From positions 1-52,854 of the forward strand of contig JAAYAW010000097.1 in assembly GCA_012719135.1 (NCBI GenBank): DNA of 52,854 nt. Direction: 5' to 3'. Of this stretch, positions 15,854-24,270 are shown one piece after another. Source of the stretch: Chloroflexota bacterium. GTDB taxonomy: Bacteria > Chloroflexota > Anaerolineae > UBA1429. Within the stretch, counting starts at the first letter, position 1, and each line of letters opens with the position of its first letter. Under the pieces are notes generated by a model. The model did no database searches. It saw nothing but the letters and a program-made list of their open reading frames with translations, and was not told the origin of the DNA. The position numbers and the translations under genes are program-made.

Positions 15854-16339
15854 ATGCAGCTTGAACTCGTTTCGATTGACAAGCCGGAGAACGTGAACGT
15901 CATACTCGGACAGGCGCACTTTATCAAGACCGTAGAGGATCTCCACGAGGCGCTTGCAGCTGCCGTACCGGGCATCCAATTCGGACTTGCCTTCTGCGAA
16001 GCCTCGGGCGCCTGCCTTGTGCGCTCCAGCGGTACCGACCACACCCTGACAAAGCTCGCTGAACAGAACGCACTGGCGATCTCCGCCGGGCACGCGTTCG
16101 TGATCTTTCTCGCCGAGGGGGCTTACCCTGTCAACGTGCTCAATGCCATCAAGGGTGTCCCTGAAGTCTGCCGGATCTACTGCGCAACAGCCAACCCCGT
16201 TCAGGTCGTCCTGGCGCAGACTGAGCAAGGCCGTGGAATCATGGGCGTTGTGGACGGGGCCTCGCCGCGGGGAGTGGAAGGACCTGAGGACGTAGCCTGG
16301 CGCAAGGACCTCTTGAGGACGATCGGGTACAAGCTCTAG
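15854..16339 (+). CDS. Adenosine-specific kinase (PF04008-type)
   Basis: 161 residues matching the small adenosine-specific kinase family known from archaea and thermophilic bacteria: MQLELVSIDKPENVNVILGQ at the start, IQFGLAFCEASGACLVR, SAGHAFVIFL, and CATANPVQVVLAQTEQGRGIMGVVDG. The family is structurally unlike ordinary ribokinase-type adenosine kinases. AGGAGG sits 6 nt before the ATG. It is probably in the M23 transcript, which ends at the strong hairpin 16342-16381. The biological role of the family is thinly studied. Confidence 0.88.
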   Translation: MQLELVSIDKPENVNVILGQAHFIKTVEDLHEALAAAVPGIQFGLAFCEASGACLVRSSGTDHTLTKLAEQNALAISAGHAFVIFLAEGAYPVNVLNAIKGVPEVCRIYCATANPVQVVLAQTEQGRGIMGVVDGASPRGVEGPEDVAWRKDLLRTIGYKL

Positions 16340-16341
16340 TG

Positions 16342-16381
16342 GGCAGGGCGCAGGGCGGCCGAAGCTCCCCTGCGCCCTGCC
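16342..16381. terminator. Hairpin between convergent genes
   Basis: A perfect 14-bp stem, GGCAGGGCGCAGGG (16342-16355) and its complement (16368-16381), with a 12-nt loop. It fills the gap between the adenosine-specific kinase and the convergent amidohydrolase. There is no T tract on either side, but its position suggests termination from both directions. Confidence 0.6.
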
Positions 16382-16389
16382 AGTTGAGT

Positions 16390-17715
16390 CTACTCAGCCT
16401 TCCAGGTCTCGTCTGCATCCAGGCTACGCATGAAGGCAAGGTACTCGCCTCTGGTCATCTCTGGGGTGGACGCGACGAGCATCTCCCGGGCACTGCCGGC
16501 ACCCTCGGCGAGAAGGTCGACCAGAGTCATGGCGGCCGCCTTTGCCGGGATGATGTACGCCACCTCCGGATCGGACGGCAGGTAGTCCGCGCCGTGGCCC
16601 GTCCCTGAAAAGCCTGCGGCCTGAGCCTCGATTGCGGGCATGATGTGGCTGATATCACCCATGTCTGTGGATCCGGCTCCGAACGCCGAGTCCCACCAGC
16701 CATCAGCGCGGACCAGGTCGATGGCATTCGCCCTGTAGAGCTTGGCGAGCGCCGTGGCCGGCTTCCGAGGCAAGTAGCCCGGAAGAGTCCGAATTCGCAC
16801 CGTGGCACCCAGAGCCATCGCGCCGGCCCGCAGGCACCGGTCTACCTTGCTAGCTGCCTCCACGATCGCGTCCACGGAGGCGCCCCGCACGTAGGTCTCC
16901 AGGCGCACGTCGGCGGGTATGACGTTCACCAGATCGCCACCGTGTGTGATGATGGGATGCACGCGGATATGGTCGTCATCCTGAAAGGTCTCCCTCAGCA
17001 TGTCGATGGCCTGCAGAGCCAGCGTAGCAGCCTTGAGCGCATTGACTCCGCGGTGCGGCGCGCCCCCGGCGTGAGACGCTCGGCCTATGTAGGTTATGAG
17101 TTTGACCACGCACCCGTTCGTAGGGCCGCCCACGCTGAGCTTGCCCGTTTCGCGCGATGCCTGGTGCGTCAGCATGGCCATGTCAACGTCGTCAAAGGCG
17201 CCCAGCCGGACGAGTTCCGGCTTGCCCCCCAGGAACTCGATTATGCCCTGCTCCTTTAGCGCAAGCCGATACCCGACCTCGACGTACTCCTCAGCGGGCA
17301 CCGCCATCAACGCCACTCTTCCCGCCAAGTCAGGCATGACAGCGCCCTCGACAAGCCCGTACGCCACGCCCAGGAGATTGGCGATCTGCGCGTTGTGTCC
17401 ACAGGCATGGGCTGCACCTGTCACCGGATCGGCGTCCGGATGCTCCGGCACCACGATAGAGTCCAGTTCGCCCATATACGCAATAGTCGGCCCGGGTGAG
17501 CAGCCGTCGAGCACTCCCTTTACCCCGGTGATCGCCAGCCCGGTTTCGTGCGGCACACCGAGCCGGCCGAGGTGTTCGCTCACGATCGCAGCCGTCCGAA
17601 CCTCTTTGTAGCCCAGTTCGGGATGCAGGCGAATATCTTCGCCGATCGAAACGATGGTATCGCGACGGGCATCGATCGCCTCGCACACGCGTTTCTTGAG
17701 CTCGTTACGCTCCAT
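16390..17715 (-). CDS. M20-family amidohydrolase (AbgB-like)
   Basis: 441 residues. The metallo-aminoacylase pattern is clear: DIRLHPELGYKEVRTA, AYMGELDSIV, AHACGHNAQ (metal ligands), PAEEYVEV, and a dimerisation domain with GRASHAGGAPHRG. The closest style is p-aminobenzoyl-glutamate hydrolase subunit B (AbgB) and related N-acyl amino acid or indole-amide hydrolases; the substrate cannot be decided. The ATG at 17713-17715 follows GGAGGG; an in-frame codon at 17739 is rejected because it touches the stop of the upstream gene. It lies just downstream of the beta-glucosidase gene and shares its promoter at 19110-19138. Confidence 0.9.
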   Translation of the reverse strand: MERNELKKRVCEAIDARRDTIVSIGEDIRLHPELGYKEVRTAAIVSEHLGRLGVPHETGLAITGVKGVLDGCSPGPTIAYMGELDSIVVPEHPDADPVTGAAHACGHNAQIANLLGVAYGLVEGAVMPDLAGRVALMAVPAEEYVEVGYRLALKEQGIIEFLGGKPELVRLGAFDDVDMAMLTHQASRETGKLSVGGPTNGCVVKLITYIGRASHAGGAPHRGVNALKAATLALQAIDMLRETFQDDDHIRVHPIITHGGDLVNVIPADVRLETYVRGASVDAIVEAASKVDRCLRAGAMALGATVRIRTLPGYLPRKPATALAKLYRANAIDLVRADGWWDSAFGAGSTDMGDISHIMPAIEAQAAGFSGTGHGADYLPSDPEVAYIIPAKAAAMTLVDLLAEGAGSAREMLVASTPEMTRGEYLAFMRSLDADETWKAE

Positions 17716-17739
17716 AGATCGCACCCTCCAACCTGGCAC

Positions 17740-19074
17740 TCAATTCAGGACTACGGCATTCTCCTGCGCTACCGACTGGCAAAAGAGCGCACTGTCCTTC
17801 GGGTAGCGCCTGAGGCTCTGGAAATCCACATACACGATGCCAAACCGCCGGCTGTACCCATAGGCCCACTCAAAGTTGTCCATGAGTGACCAGACGAAAT
17901 AGCCCCGCAGTGGAACCCCCTGGGCAATGGCCTTGTGTGCAGCCGCAAAGTGCGCCCTCAGATAGGCAGTACGCTTGGCGTCGTGTACCTGGCCATCGGA
18001 GGTCAATACATCCTCGTAGGCACAGCCGTTCTCGGTTACATAGATCGCCCGCGGGGAATAGTCGGCGTATACGCGGGTGAGGATATCGGTCAGGCCCTGC
18101 GGGTACACCTCCCAGTCCATCTGGGTGTACTCACCCTCTGGATGCAGGGTTTGAACGCCCATGGGTCCGGATGGATCGCTCGCGACCAGATGCCGTGAGT
18201 AGTAGTTGATACCCAGAAAGTCGATCGGCCGAGAGATGATCGACAGGTCGGCCTGCTCGACGCGAGGAACCTGAGCCCCCGCCAAGGCCCAGATATCCTC
18301 GGGATAGTGGCCCTTGAAGACCGGATCGAGGAACCACCGGTTGGAGAAGCCATCCTGAATGCGTGCGGCATCCAGATCCTCCGCGCTCGTTGTGGCTGGA
18401 TAGGTCGGATACAGGTTGAGCGTAATACCCACCTGGCTGCCCGGGCTAGCCTGCCGGATGACCGGCACGGCCAGTCCATGAGACAGGAGCAGGTGGTGGC
18501 CCACCTGTAGTGCGAGGCCGGGATCCTCCCATCCGGGCGCATGCGTACCATAGAGGTTACCCACCATGGCAACCACCCACGGCTCGTTGTGGGTGATCCA
18601 GTGGTGCACACGATCACCAAGGCGATCGGCCACGATTCGGGCATACTCGACGAACCGGGAGGCCGTATCCCTTGACGCCCAACCGCCCACACGCTGCAGC
18701 GCCGTCGGCAGGTCCCAGTGGTAGAGTGTGGCATAAGGCTCGATGCCAGCCTCGAGAAGCTCGTCTACCAGGCGGCTGTAATAGTCAAGGCCGACATCGT
18801 TGACCTCACCTATGCCCTCCTTGAGGATGCGGGGCCAGGAGACCGAGAAACGGTAGGCTCGAAACCCCAGCCGCGCCATGAGGGTTACGTCCGCTCTGTA
18901 AAGGTGGTAGTGATCGACGGCCACATCACCGTTGTCGCCCTCGAATACCTTGCCGGGCCAGCGGCAAAAATCATCCCATATGCACTGGCCGCGCTCCTCG
19001 ACACCCCCTTCGATCTGAAACGAGGCTGTGGCAGAGCCCCACGCGAAATCCGCCGGAAAACGGAGCCTGGACAT
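17740..19074 (-). CDS. Glycoside hydrolase family 1 beta-glucosidase
   Basis: 444 residues, standard for GH1. The start, FPADFAWGSATASFQIEGG, is the family's N-terminal signature. The acid/base Glu lies in HWITHNEPWV (THNEP where many have TFNEP), and the nucleophile Glu in IYVTENGCAYED. SLMDNFEWAYGYSRRFG forms the aglycone-site end. The protein has no signal peptide, so it would act on imported cellobiose-like disaccharides or phospho-free glycosides in the cytoplasm. It is the first gene of the two-gene minus transcript with the M20 amidohydrolase. Confidence 0.95.
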   Translation of the reverse strand: MSRLRFPADFAWGSATASFQIEGGVEERGQCIWDDFCRWPGKVFEGDNGDVAVDHYHLYRADVTLMARLGFRAYRFSVSWPRILKEGIGEVNDVGLDYYSRLVDELLEAGIEPYATLYHWDLPTALQRVGGWASRDTASRFVEYARIVADRLGDRVHHWITHNEPWVVAMVGNLYGTHAPGWEDPGLALQVGHHLLLSHGLAVPVIRQASPGSQVGITLNLYPTYPATTSAEDLDAARIQDGFSNRWFLDPVFKGHYPEDIWALAGAQVPRVEQADLSIISRPIDFLGINYYSRHLVASDPSGPMGVQTLHPEGEYTQMDWEVYPQGLTDILTRVYADYSPRAIYVTENGCAYEDVLTSDGQVHDAKRTAYLRAHFAAAHKAIAQGVPLRGYFVWSLMDNFEWAYGYSRRFGIVYVDFQSLRRYPKDSALFCQSVAQENAVVLN

Positions 19075-19109
19075 CTCTCACCTCCTGGATCATCGTTGAC
19101 CGCCGTCCC

Positions 19110-19138
19110 ATCTTATGGTGGCGTCCCGCGTGAGTCAA
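19110..19138 (-). promoter_or_regulatory. Promoter for the beta-glucosidase/amidohydrolase pair
   Basis: On the minus strand, TTGACT (19133-19138), a 17-nt spacer and TAAGAT (19110-19115), about 35 nt before the ATG. Confidence 0.7.
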
Positions 19139-19181
19139 TCACACAGCCTAACTGAAGGCGTTGTGGGTGGCGTTTCTCCTT

Positions 19182-19208
19182 TTGCATGTTTCGCCAGCGT
19201 GTTATAAT
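19182..19208 (+). promoter_or_regulatory. Probable promoter for the arrestin-like gene
   Basis: A perfect TATAAT (19203-19208) with TTGCAT (19182-19187) at a short 15-nt spacing. The leader to the ATG at 19302 would be about 90 nt, with no recognisable riboswitch. Confidence 0.5.
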
Positions 19209-19301
19209 GGCATCGACGATTGCGCCGTATGAGAGCTGGGTGCACGAGGCCATGTCGCGCAGCCTCCGTACAGCGCGCCGCGTACGACAGAGGAGGGTGC
19301 C

Positions 19302-20540
19302 ATGATGCAGAAGGTACGAGCTTGGCTGGATGCAGTACTCGACCGCGCCGAGCGGCATCCGAGGATCGCGCCGGTACTGCAACTGGCCGACGAGAACATA
19401 GTGCTCGGCGTCGTGGCCGGAGGCGTGCTGTTTCTGCTCATTGGCCTAATCGGCGGGGCAGCCAACCGCGGGTTCGCTGGCCTGTTGGTCGGTGGAATCT
19501 GTGGCGCCCTGTTCGGTGCGGCCGCCGGTGGGTTTGCCGGGCACCTTCTGCCCTCTCGTGACGGCGAAACGTCGGTGGATATAGACGTCGCTGAGCACCC
19601 TGAGGGTTACGTTAGCGGCGAGGCGATCAGCGGCTACCTGGTCATCAACTCCAAGCGCAACAGCCGTATCAATGGCGGCAGCGTGTACCTGACCTGCCGA
19701 GCCATGTTTGTCCATGAGGGCAGCAACGAAGCTGACGGCTCCCAGGCCGAGCTCGTTCGCAGCACCAAGACCCTCCACATGCAGGAACTGCCCATCGTGC
19801 CATCGGGCCTTCTCCGGCGCAACATGCCGGTGCGCTACCCCTTCCGTCTGGTGCTCCCGGATGACCCGGTGCCCACACACCATGGCTATGGCTGCGCGGT
19901 TCGCTGGACGCTATCCGCTCGCGTGGACGGAACAGCTCAGCCTCTGGGGCAGGCGCACACCGAGATGCTGGTTCGCTCGAGTGTCGCCACAGGGGCAGGC
20001 ATGCATGCCGAGCGTGTGACGACGTCCTCTGTCGCTGGCGAGTTGGCCCTGGCACTGCAACACACGACGTTCTCTGAGGGAGAAACCATTCGCGGCCGCG
20101 TGATCGTCAGCCCGTCCGAGGACTTTGCGGCGACGGAGATCCGGGCCATGCTTCTGAGGGTGGAGAACCACCCGCTGGGTAACGACACGATCGTGTACAT
20201 CAACGGTTGGAATGCCGACACGGGCCGCTATCGCGGCGAGAGCCAGCCAGGGGGACAGGGCACTACCTACGTATGGCTTGAGGACGAGGCCGACCTTGGT
20301 ACTGACGTCCGCTTCTCTTTGGGAGAGAAGCGTTTGTATGACTTTGCGTTCGACGTCCCCCAGCAGTGGCGCCCCACGTTTGCGACCGACGACGGCACCG
20401 TGACCTGGCGAGTGGTGGCCGCCCTCTCACGGGCAAATGGCCAGGACATGCGCGTACATCAGGGCATTACTGTGCATACTGCAGCGCCCCGCGTGGCTCG
20501 CGTGATGGCCTCCAGCACAGAGGAAGAAGAGGTGGGTTAG
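19302..20540 (+). CDS. Membrane protein with arrestin-like (Spo0M-like) beta domains
   Basis: 412 residues. After a short amphipathic N-terminus come two hydrophobic segments (about 34-52 and 57-83, Gly/Ala-rich), then two beta-sandwich regions. The first (YVSGEAISGYLVI...) and second (TFSEGETIRGRVIVSP) share the same opening pattern E-x-I-x-G, as in arrestin-fold pairs. The closest named relative I can suggest is the Spo0M/arrestin-like family, with low certainty. AGGAGGG lies before the ATG at 19302; a second ATG follows directly. The C-terminus is acidic (EEEE). It lies just upstream of ffh but with a separate promoter. Function unknown; membrane-tethered adaptor is an inference. Confidence 0.65.
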   Translation: MMQKVRAWLDAVLDRAERHPRIAPVLQLADENIVLGVVAGGVLFLLIGLIGGAANRGFAGLLVGGICGALFGAAAGGFAGHLLPSRDGETSVDIDVAEHPEGYVSGEAISGYLVINSKRNSRINGGSVYLTCRAMFVHEGSNEADGSQAELVRSTKTLHMQELPIVPSGLLRRNMPVRYPFRLVLPDDPVPTHHGYGCAVRWTLSARVDGTAQPLGQAHTEMLVRSSVATGAGMHAERVTTSSVAGELALALQHTTFSEGETIRGRVIVSPSEDFAATEIRAMLLRVENHPLGNDTIVYINGWNADTGRYRGESQPGGQGTTYVWLEDEADLGTDVRFSLGEKRLYDFAFDVPQQWRPTFATDDGTVTWRVVAALSRANGQDMRVHQGITVHTAAPRVARVMASSTEEEEVG

Positions 20541-20580
20541 CCGGGCGCGTCCCCTTCCGCCAAGCGTGCTCCACCCGGGT

Positions 20581-20609
20581 TTGACGCCAAGCCCTGGGCA
20601 CTATAGAAT
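20581..20609 (+). promoter_or_regulatory. Promoter for the ffh operon
   Basis: TTGACG (20581-20586), 17 nt, TAGAAT (20604-20609), 36 nt before the ffh ATG. Confidence 0.75.
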
Positions 20610-20644
20610 AGTGCGATTGGAGTTGCGCGATACAGGCAGGGGTC

Positions 20645-21970
20645 ATGTTCGAATCTCTATCTGACAAAGTCCAGGAGGCTTTCCGCAAGCTATCGGGCAA
20701 GGGGCGGCTCTCCGAAACGGACGTCAAAACCGGCTTACGCGACGTACGCTTGGCCTTACTTGAGGCGGACGTCAACTACCGTGTCGTCAAGGACTTTACG
20801 GATCGGGTAGCGGAACGCGCCATTGGCGAGGGTGTGATCCGATCTCTCACGCCCGCTCAGATGGTCATCAAGATCGTCCACGAGGAGTTGATCTCGCTTC
20901 TCGGCGAGCCGGCCAAGCTGGATCTGGGGGGCACGCCCCCCGTCGTGTTGATGCTGGTAGGCCTGCAGGGCTCGGGCAAGACCACGATGGCGGCCAAGCT
21001 CGCTGTGCATCTTCGCAAGCTGGGTCATCGTCCGTTGTTGGTCGCTGCAGATACCTATCGCCCGGCAGCTATTCAGCAACTGGAGACCCTGGGGCGCGCC
21101 ATCGACATCACGGTACACAGCGAGGGCGACCGCGTCGCACCGCCGCGCATCTGCAGGAACGGTGTCGATCGCGCCAGGCGTGAGGGCTACACGGCTGTTC
21201 TGCTTGATACGGCCGGACGGCTGCAGATCGATGACACGATGATGAGCGAACTCGAGTCCATTCGTGAGCTCACTTCACCTCGTGAGTGCCTGCTCGTTGT
21301 GGACTCTATGACCGGTCAGGAAGCAGTCGCCGTGGCGGAAGAGTTCAACAAGCGCATCGGCGTGACGGGCCTTCTCCTTACCAAGGTCGACGGTGATGCC
21401 CGCGGCGGAGCGGCGCTTTCCGCTCGATCAGTCACTGGCGTGCCGATAAAGTTCATGGGCAGCGGCGAAAAGCCGACGGACTTGGAGCCCTTCTATCCGG
21501 ACCGCCTGGCTTCGCGTATCCTGGGCATGGGTGACATGCTCACGCTGATCGAGCGAGCTGAGGCGACCTTCGATCAGAAGCAGGCTGCGGACCTAGAGCG
21601 TAAGATGCGTTCGTCGGCATTTACGCTGGAGGACTTTATCGAGCAACTGCACGCCGTCAAGAGCATGGGGCCTTTGAACGATCTCCTTGAGATGATTCCA
21701 GGGATGTCGCAGGTCACCAAGCAACTGCCAAGCGATGCAACGGAGCGGGGACTCAAGACGACCGAGGCGATCATCAGCTCGATGACCATTCAGGAGCGCC
21801 GGGCGCCTCGAATCATCAACGCCAGCCGCAGGCGTCGCATCGCCCGCGGAAGTGGCACCAGCGTTCAGGAAGTGAACAATCTGCTGCGCCAGTTCGAGCA
21901 AATGCAGCAGATGATGAAGCAACTGCAGAGCGGGCGCGGTATGCGCGGCCTTATGCCGAGGCTCCGCTGA
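20645..21970 (+). CDS. ffh: Signal recognition particle protein Ffh
   Basis: The SRP54-type GTPase that binds signal sequences on ribosomes and docks with FtsY at the membrane. It has the N domain (1-90), then the G domain with GLQGSGKTT, DTYRPAAIQQLE, DTAGRLQIDD, TKVDGDARGGAAL and GSGEKPTDLEPF. A methionine-rich M domain (about 320-441) carries the RNA-binding RIARGSGTSVQEVN and the finger-loop Met cluster FEQMQQMMKQLQ. The length of 441 is normal. It starts an apparent operon with rpsP, khpA and rimM, a common arrangement. No SRP RNA gene is seen nearby. Confidence 0.98.
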   Translation: MFESLSDKVQEAFRKLSGKGRLSETDVKTGLRDVRLALLEADVNYRVVKDFTDRVAERAIGEGVIRSLTPAQMVIKIVHEELISLLGEPAKLDLGGTPPVVLMLVGLQGSGKTTMAAKLAVHLRKLGHRPLLVAADTYRPAAIQQLETLGRAIDITVHSEGDRVAPPRICRNGVDRARREGYTAVLLDTAGRLQIDDTMMSELESIRELTSPRECLLVVDSMTGQEAVAVAEEFNKRIGVTGLLLTKVDGDARGGAALSARSVTGVPIKFMGSGEKPTDLEPFYPDRLASRILGMGDMLTLIERAEATFDQKQAADLERKMRSSAFTLEDFIEQLHAVKSMGPLNDLLEMIPGMSQVTKQLPSDATERGLKTTEAIISSMTIQERRAPRIINASRRRRIARGSGTSVQEVNNLLRQFEQMQQMMKQLQSGRGMRGLMPRLR

Positions 21971-22022
21971 CCGCTTTTCAGGCGATATAGACTCGGATAG
22001 ATCAAGCCAGAAGGAAGGAAGC

Positions 22023-22322
22023 ATGGTTAGAATTCGACTGCTCAGGGTCGGTAGCATACGTCAGCCCAGCTATCGCATCGTGGTTGCCGACCAGCGAAGC
22101 CCGCGTGACGGGCGGTTCATTGAGACGATCGGTCACTTTAACCCGCGTACGGAGCCGAACACCATCGTGGTCGATCGTGAGCGGGCTCTGCATTGGCTCA
22201 AGCGTGGCGCGCAGCCTTCAGACGCTGTGAATCGCCTGCTGGAAAAGACCGAGGTTATGGCCGTTCATCGCGGAGAAAAGACGCTCGAAGAGGTCATGGC
22301 GGAAAGCCCCGCACAGGCCTGA
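22023..22322 (+). CDS. rpsP: 30S ribosomal protein S16
   Basis: A 99-residue S16 with the classic opening MVRIRLLRVGSIRQPSYRIVVADQRSPRDGRFIETIGHFNP (split here by eye into the family's first two strands) and ALHWLKRGAQPSDAV. S16 helps fold 16S rRNA in the small subunit. AAGGAAGGAAG precedes the ATG. It is 52 nt after ffh and 35 nt before khpA. Confidence 0.97.
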   Translation: MVRIRLLRVGSIRQPSYRIVVADQRSPRDGRFIETIGHFNPRTEPNTIVVDRERALHWLKRGAQPSDAVNRLLEKTEVMAVHRGEKTLEEVMAESPAQA

Positions 22323-22357
22323 GCTCACCGGTATCACCATCGAACGGGAGGGACGGC

Positions 22358-22588
22358 ATGCGCGAACTCGTCGAGTACATGGCCAAGGAACTGGTAGACA
22401 GCCCCGATGAGGTCCGCGTACAGCAAGTGCGCGGCAATCAGGCGGTCATATTCAAGCTCTACGTCGCACAGGATGACAAGGGCTGGGTGATCGGGCGCAA
22501 GGGGCGCGTGGCGAACGCCATGCGAGCACTGCTGCAGGTCGCGGGCACCATCCAGGGGCGCCGCCGAGTCGTGCTCGACATCGTATGA
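22358..22588 (+). CDS. khpA: KH-domain RNA-binding protein KhpA
   Basis: 76 residues, essentially a single type-II KH domain. The RNA-binding loop is visible as VIGRKGRVANAMRALL (GxxG core), with MRELVEYMAKELVDSPDEV at the start. KhpA, with KhpB, binds many RNAs in Gram-positive relatives and affects cell division and wall growth. GGGAGGG precedes the ATG at 22358. The stop overlaps the rimM start as ATGA. The location between rpsP and rimM is the conserved one. Confidence 0.95.
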   Translation: MRELVEYMAKELVDSPDEVRVQQVRGNQAVIFKLYVAQDDKGWVIGRKGRVANAMRALLQVAGTIQGRRRVVLDIV

Positions 22589-23139
22589 GCCAGGCTCGGG
22601 CCCGGAGTTCACGCCGGAGCAGCACGCCAGAAGAGAGAGACGCAGCGTATCTGGTGGTCGGACAGATCGTGGCTCCCCGCGGGCTGCGCGGCGAGCTCAA
22701 GGTGCGCGTAGAGACGGAGAATCCAGATCGTTTTGAGGATCTGGATCACCTCTACGTTGGCCCTGAGCGGCGGCGCTATACCCTCAGAGGGGCTCGCCAG
22801 ATGAAGGGGTTTGCCTTGCTCCTTCTGGACGGAGTGGCCGATCGCGACGCGGCCGAGCAGCTGCGAGGCTTGTTCCTCTATGTGGACCAGGGGAACGCAC
22901 TGCCCCTCGGTGAGGGCGAATACTATCAGCATCAGATCGAAGGGCTGGAGGTGTTCAGAGAGGACGGCCAACGTCTGGGCGAGGTGACAGGCGTTCTCGA
23001 GACCGGGGCAAACGACGTCTACGTTGTCCATGGGCCAGCCGGAGAAATACTCCTGCCGGCCATCCGCGATGTTATAAGCGCCATCGATCTTGAAGCAGGG
23101 ACCATGACGGTTCGCATACCGGAGGGCCTGATCGACTAG
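22585..23139 (+). CDS. rimM: 16S rRNA processing protein RimM
   Basis: 184 residues. RimM binds S19 and assists maturation of the 30S head. The N-terminal domain has VGQIVAPRGLRGELKVRVETENPDRFE (family opening, here in two strands), and the C-terminal PRC-barrel has YYQHQIEGLEVF, GEVTGVLETGANDVYVV and EILLPAIRDVI. It begins inside the khpA stop (ATGA). In most bacteria trmD follows directly; here dprA follows by 24 nt and trmD is about 6.7 kb away. Confidence 0.96.
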   Translation: MSQARARSSRRSSTPEERDAAYLVVGQIVAPRGLRGELKVRVETENPDRFEDLDHLYVGPERRRYTLRGARQMKGFALLLLDGVADRDAAEQLRGLFLYVDQGNALPLGEGEYYQHQIEGLEVFREDGQRLGEVTGVLETGANDVYVVHGPAGEILLPAIRDVISAIDLEAGTMTVRIPEGLID

Positions 23140-23163
23140 GGCGGCTGCCGGGGGGTCCGAGCC

Positions 23164-24249
23164 TTGAGCGACATCAGGTACTGGATCGGCTTTCAGTTGG
23201 TGCCGGGCATCGGACCCGTGCGTCTGCGAACCCTGCTGGACCATTTTACCGATCTGGAAACGGCCTGGCATGCCAGTGCCGTTTCTTTGCGTGCCTCGGG
23301 GCTGAACCAGGGCGCCGTGGAAAAGCTGCTCTACCTGCGATCGCGAATCGACTTGGATAGCGAGTTGGAGCGCCTCCAGCAACTCGGCATCGGGGTAGTC
23401 ACGTGGGAGTCACCGGACTATCCTCGCCTGTTGCGGGAAATCGATCAGCCGCCTGCCCTGCTCTACGTGCGCGGGAGCCTGCTCCCGGCCGATGAGTTCG
23501 CTGTGGCCGTTGTCGGCACTCGCAATGCTACCGGCTACGGGAAGACCATCGCTGAGCGCCTCGCTGGCGGGCTGGCGGAGAACGGGGTGACGGTGGTGAG
23601 CGGCCTAGCGCTGGGCATCGACGGCGTCGCGCATCGCGCCGCCCTGGACGCCGGAGGGCGCACAATTGCCGTGCTCGGCAGTGGACTCGATTATGTCTAT
23701 CCGTACAGGCATCGTGCGCTGGCGTCCGAGATCGTCGAGTCCGGAGCGCTCATTTCGGACTATGCGCCAGGCGTCAAGCCCGAAGCCCACAACTTTCCGC
23801 CTCGAAACCGGATCATCAGCGGTCTTTCGTTGGGCACCATCGTGGTGGAGGCAGACCGGCAGAGCGGAGCCTTGATCACACTGCAGTTTGCTCTGGAGCA
23901 GGGCCGTGAGACCTTTGCCGTCCCGGGGAATATCCAGGCTCGCACCTCCGCGGGCACGAACGACGCCATTCAGCGCGGGGAGGCCAAGCTCGTCACGTCA
24001 GTCGAAGACGTGCTCAACGAGCTGAACCTCACGATGATCGTGGAGCATAGGGAAGTGGCCGCCCAGGTGCCCGAGAACGCCAATGAGGCGCTTCTTCTTG
24101 AGAACCTGGGAGCCGAGGCGATACACGTGGACGACCTGGCCCGACAGACGGGCCTGCCTGCCTCGGAAGTAACGGGTACTCTGCTCATGATGGAACTCAA
24201 GGGCATGGTTCGCCGCGTCGACCAGATGAGCTATGTGCTCGCCCGCTGA
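23164..24249 (+). CDS. dprA: DNA-processing protein DprA
   Basis: DprA loads RecA onto incoming single-stranded DNA during natural transformation. The 361-residue protein has an N-terminal SAM/HhH-like region (VPGIGPVRLRTLLDHF), and a Rossmann core with VGTRNATGYGKTIAERL, SGLALGIDGVAHRAAL, GSGLDYVYPYRH, FPPRNRIISGLS and SGALITLQFALEQGRE. A C-terminal winged helix follows (ALLLENLGAEAIHVDDLARQTG). The start is a TTG at 23164, 24 nt after rimM, with GGGGGG-rich sequence before it. No comE-type uptake genes are seen here except a remote HhH domain in the protein at 32472. Confidence 0.96.
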   Translation: MSDIRYWIGFQLVPGIGPVRLRTLLDHFTDLETAWHASAVSLRASGLNQGAVEKLLYLRSRIDLDSELERLQQLGIGVVTWESPDYPRLLREIDQPPALLYVRGSLLPADEFAVAVVGTRNATGYGKTIAERLAGGLAENGVTVVSGLALGIDGVAHRAALDAGGRTIAVLGSGLDYVYPYRHRALASEIVESGALISDYAPGVKPEAHNFPPRNRIISGLSLGTIVVEADRQSGALITLQFALEQGRETFAVPGNIQARTSAGTNDAIQRGEAKLVTSVEDVLNELNLTMIVEHREVAAQVPENANEALLLENLGAEAIHVDDLARQTGLPASEVTGTLLMMELKGMVRRVDQMSYVLAR

Positions 24250-24270
24250 ACCAGTGACAGGAGGAGCGCC

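Noticed and set aside
20541-20644. Gap before ffh examined for the SRP RNA gene
   Set aside because: Only a promoter and a short leader are present; no GGAA-type SRP RNA loop or suitable hairpin.
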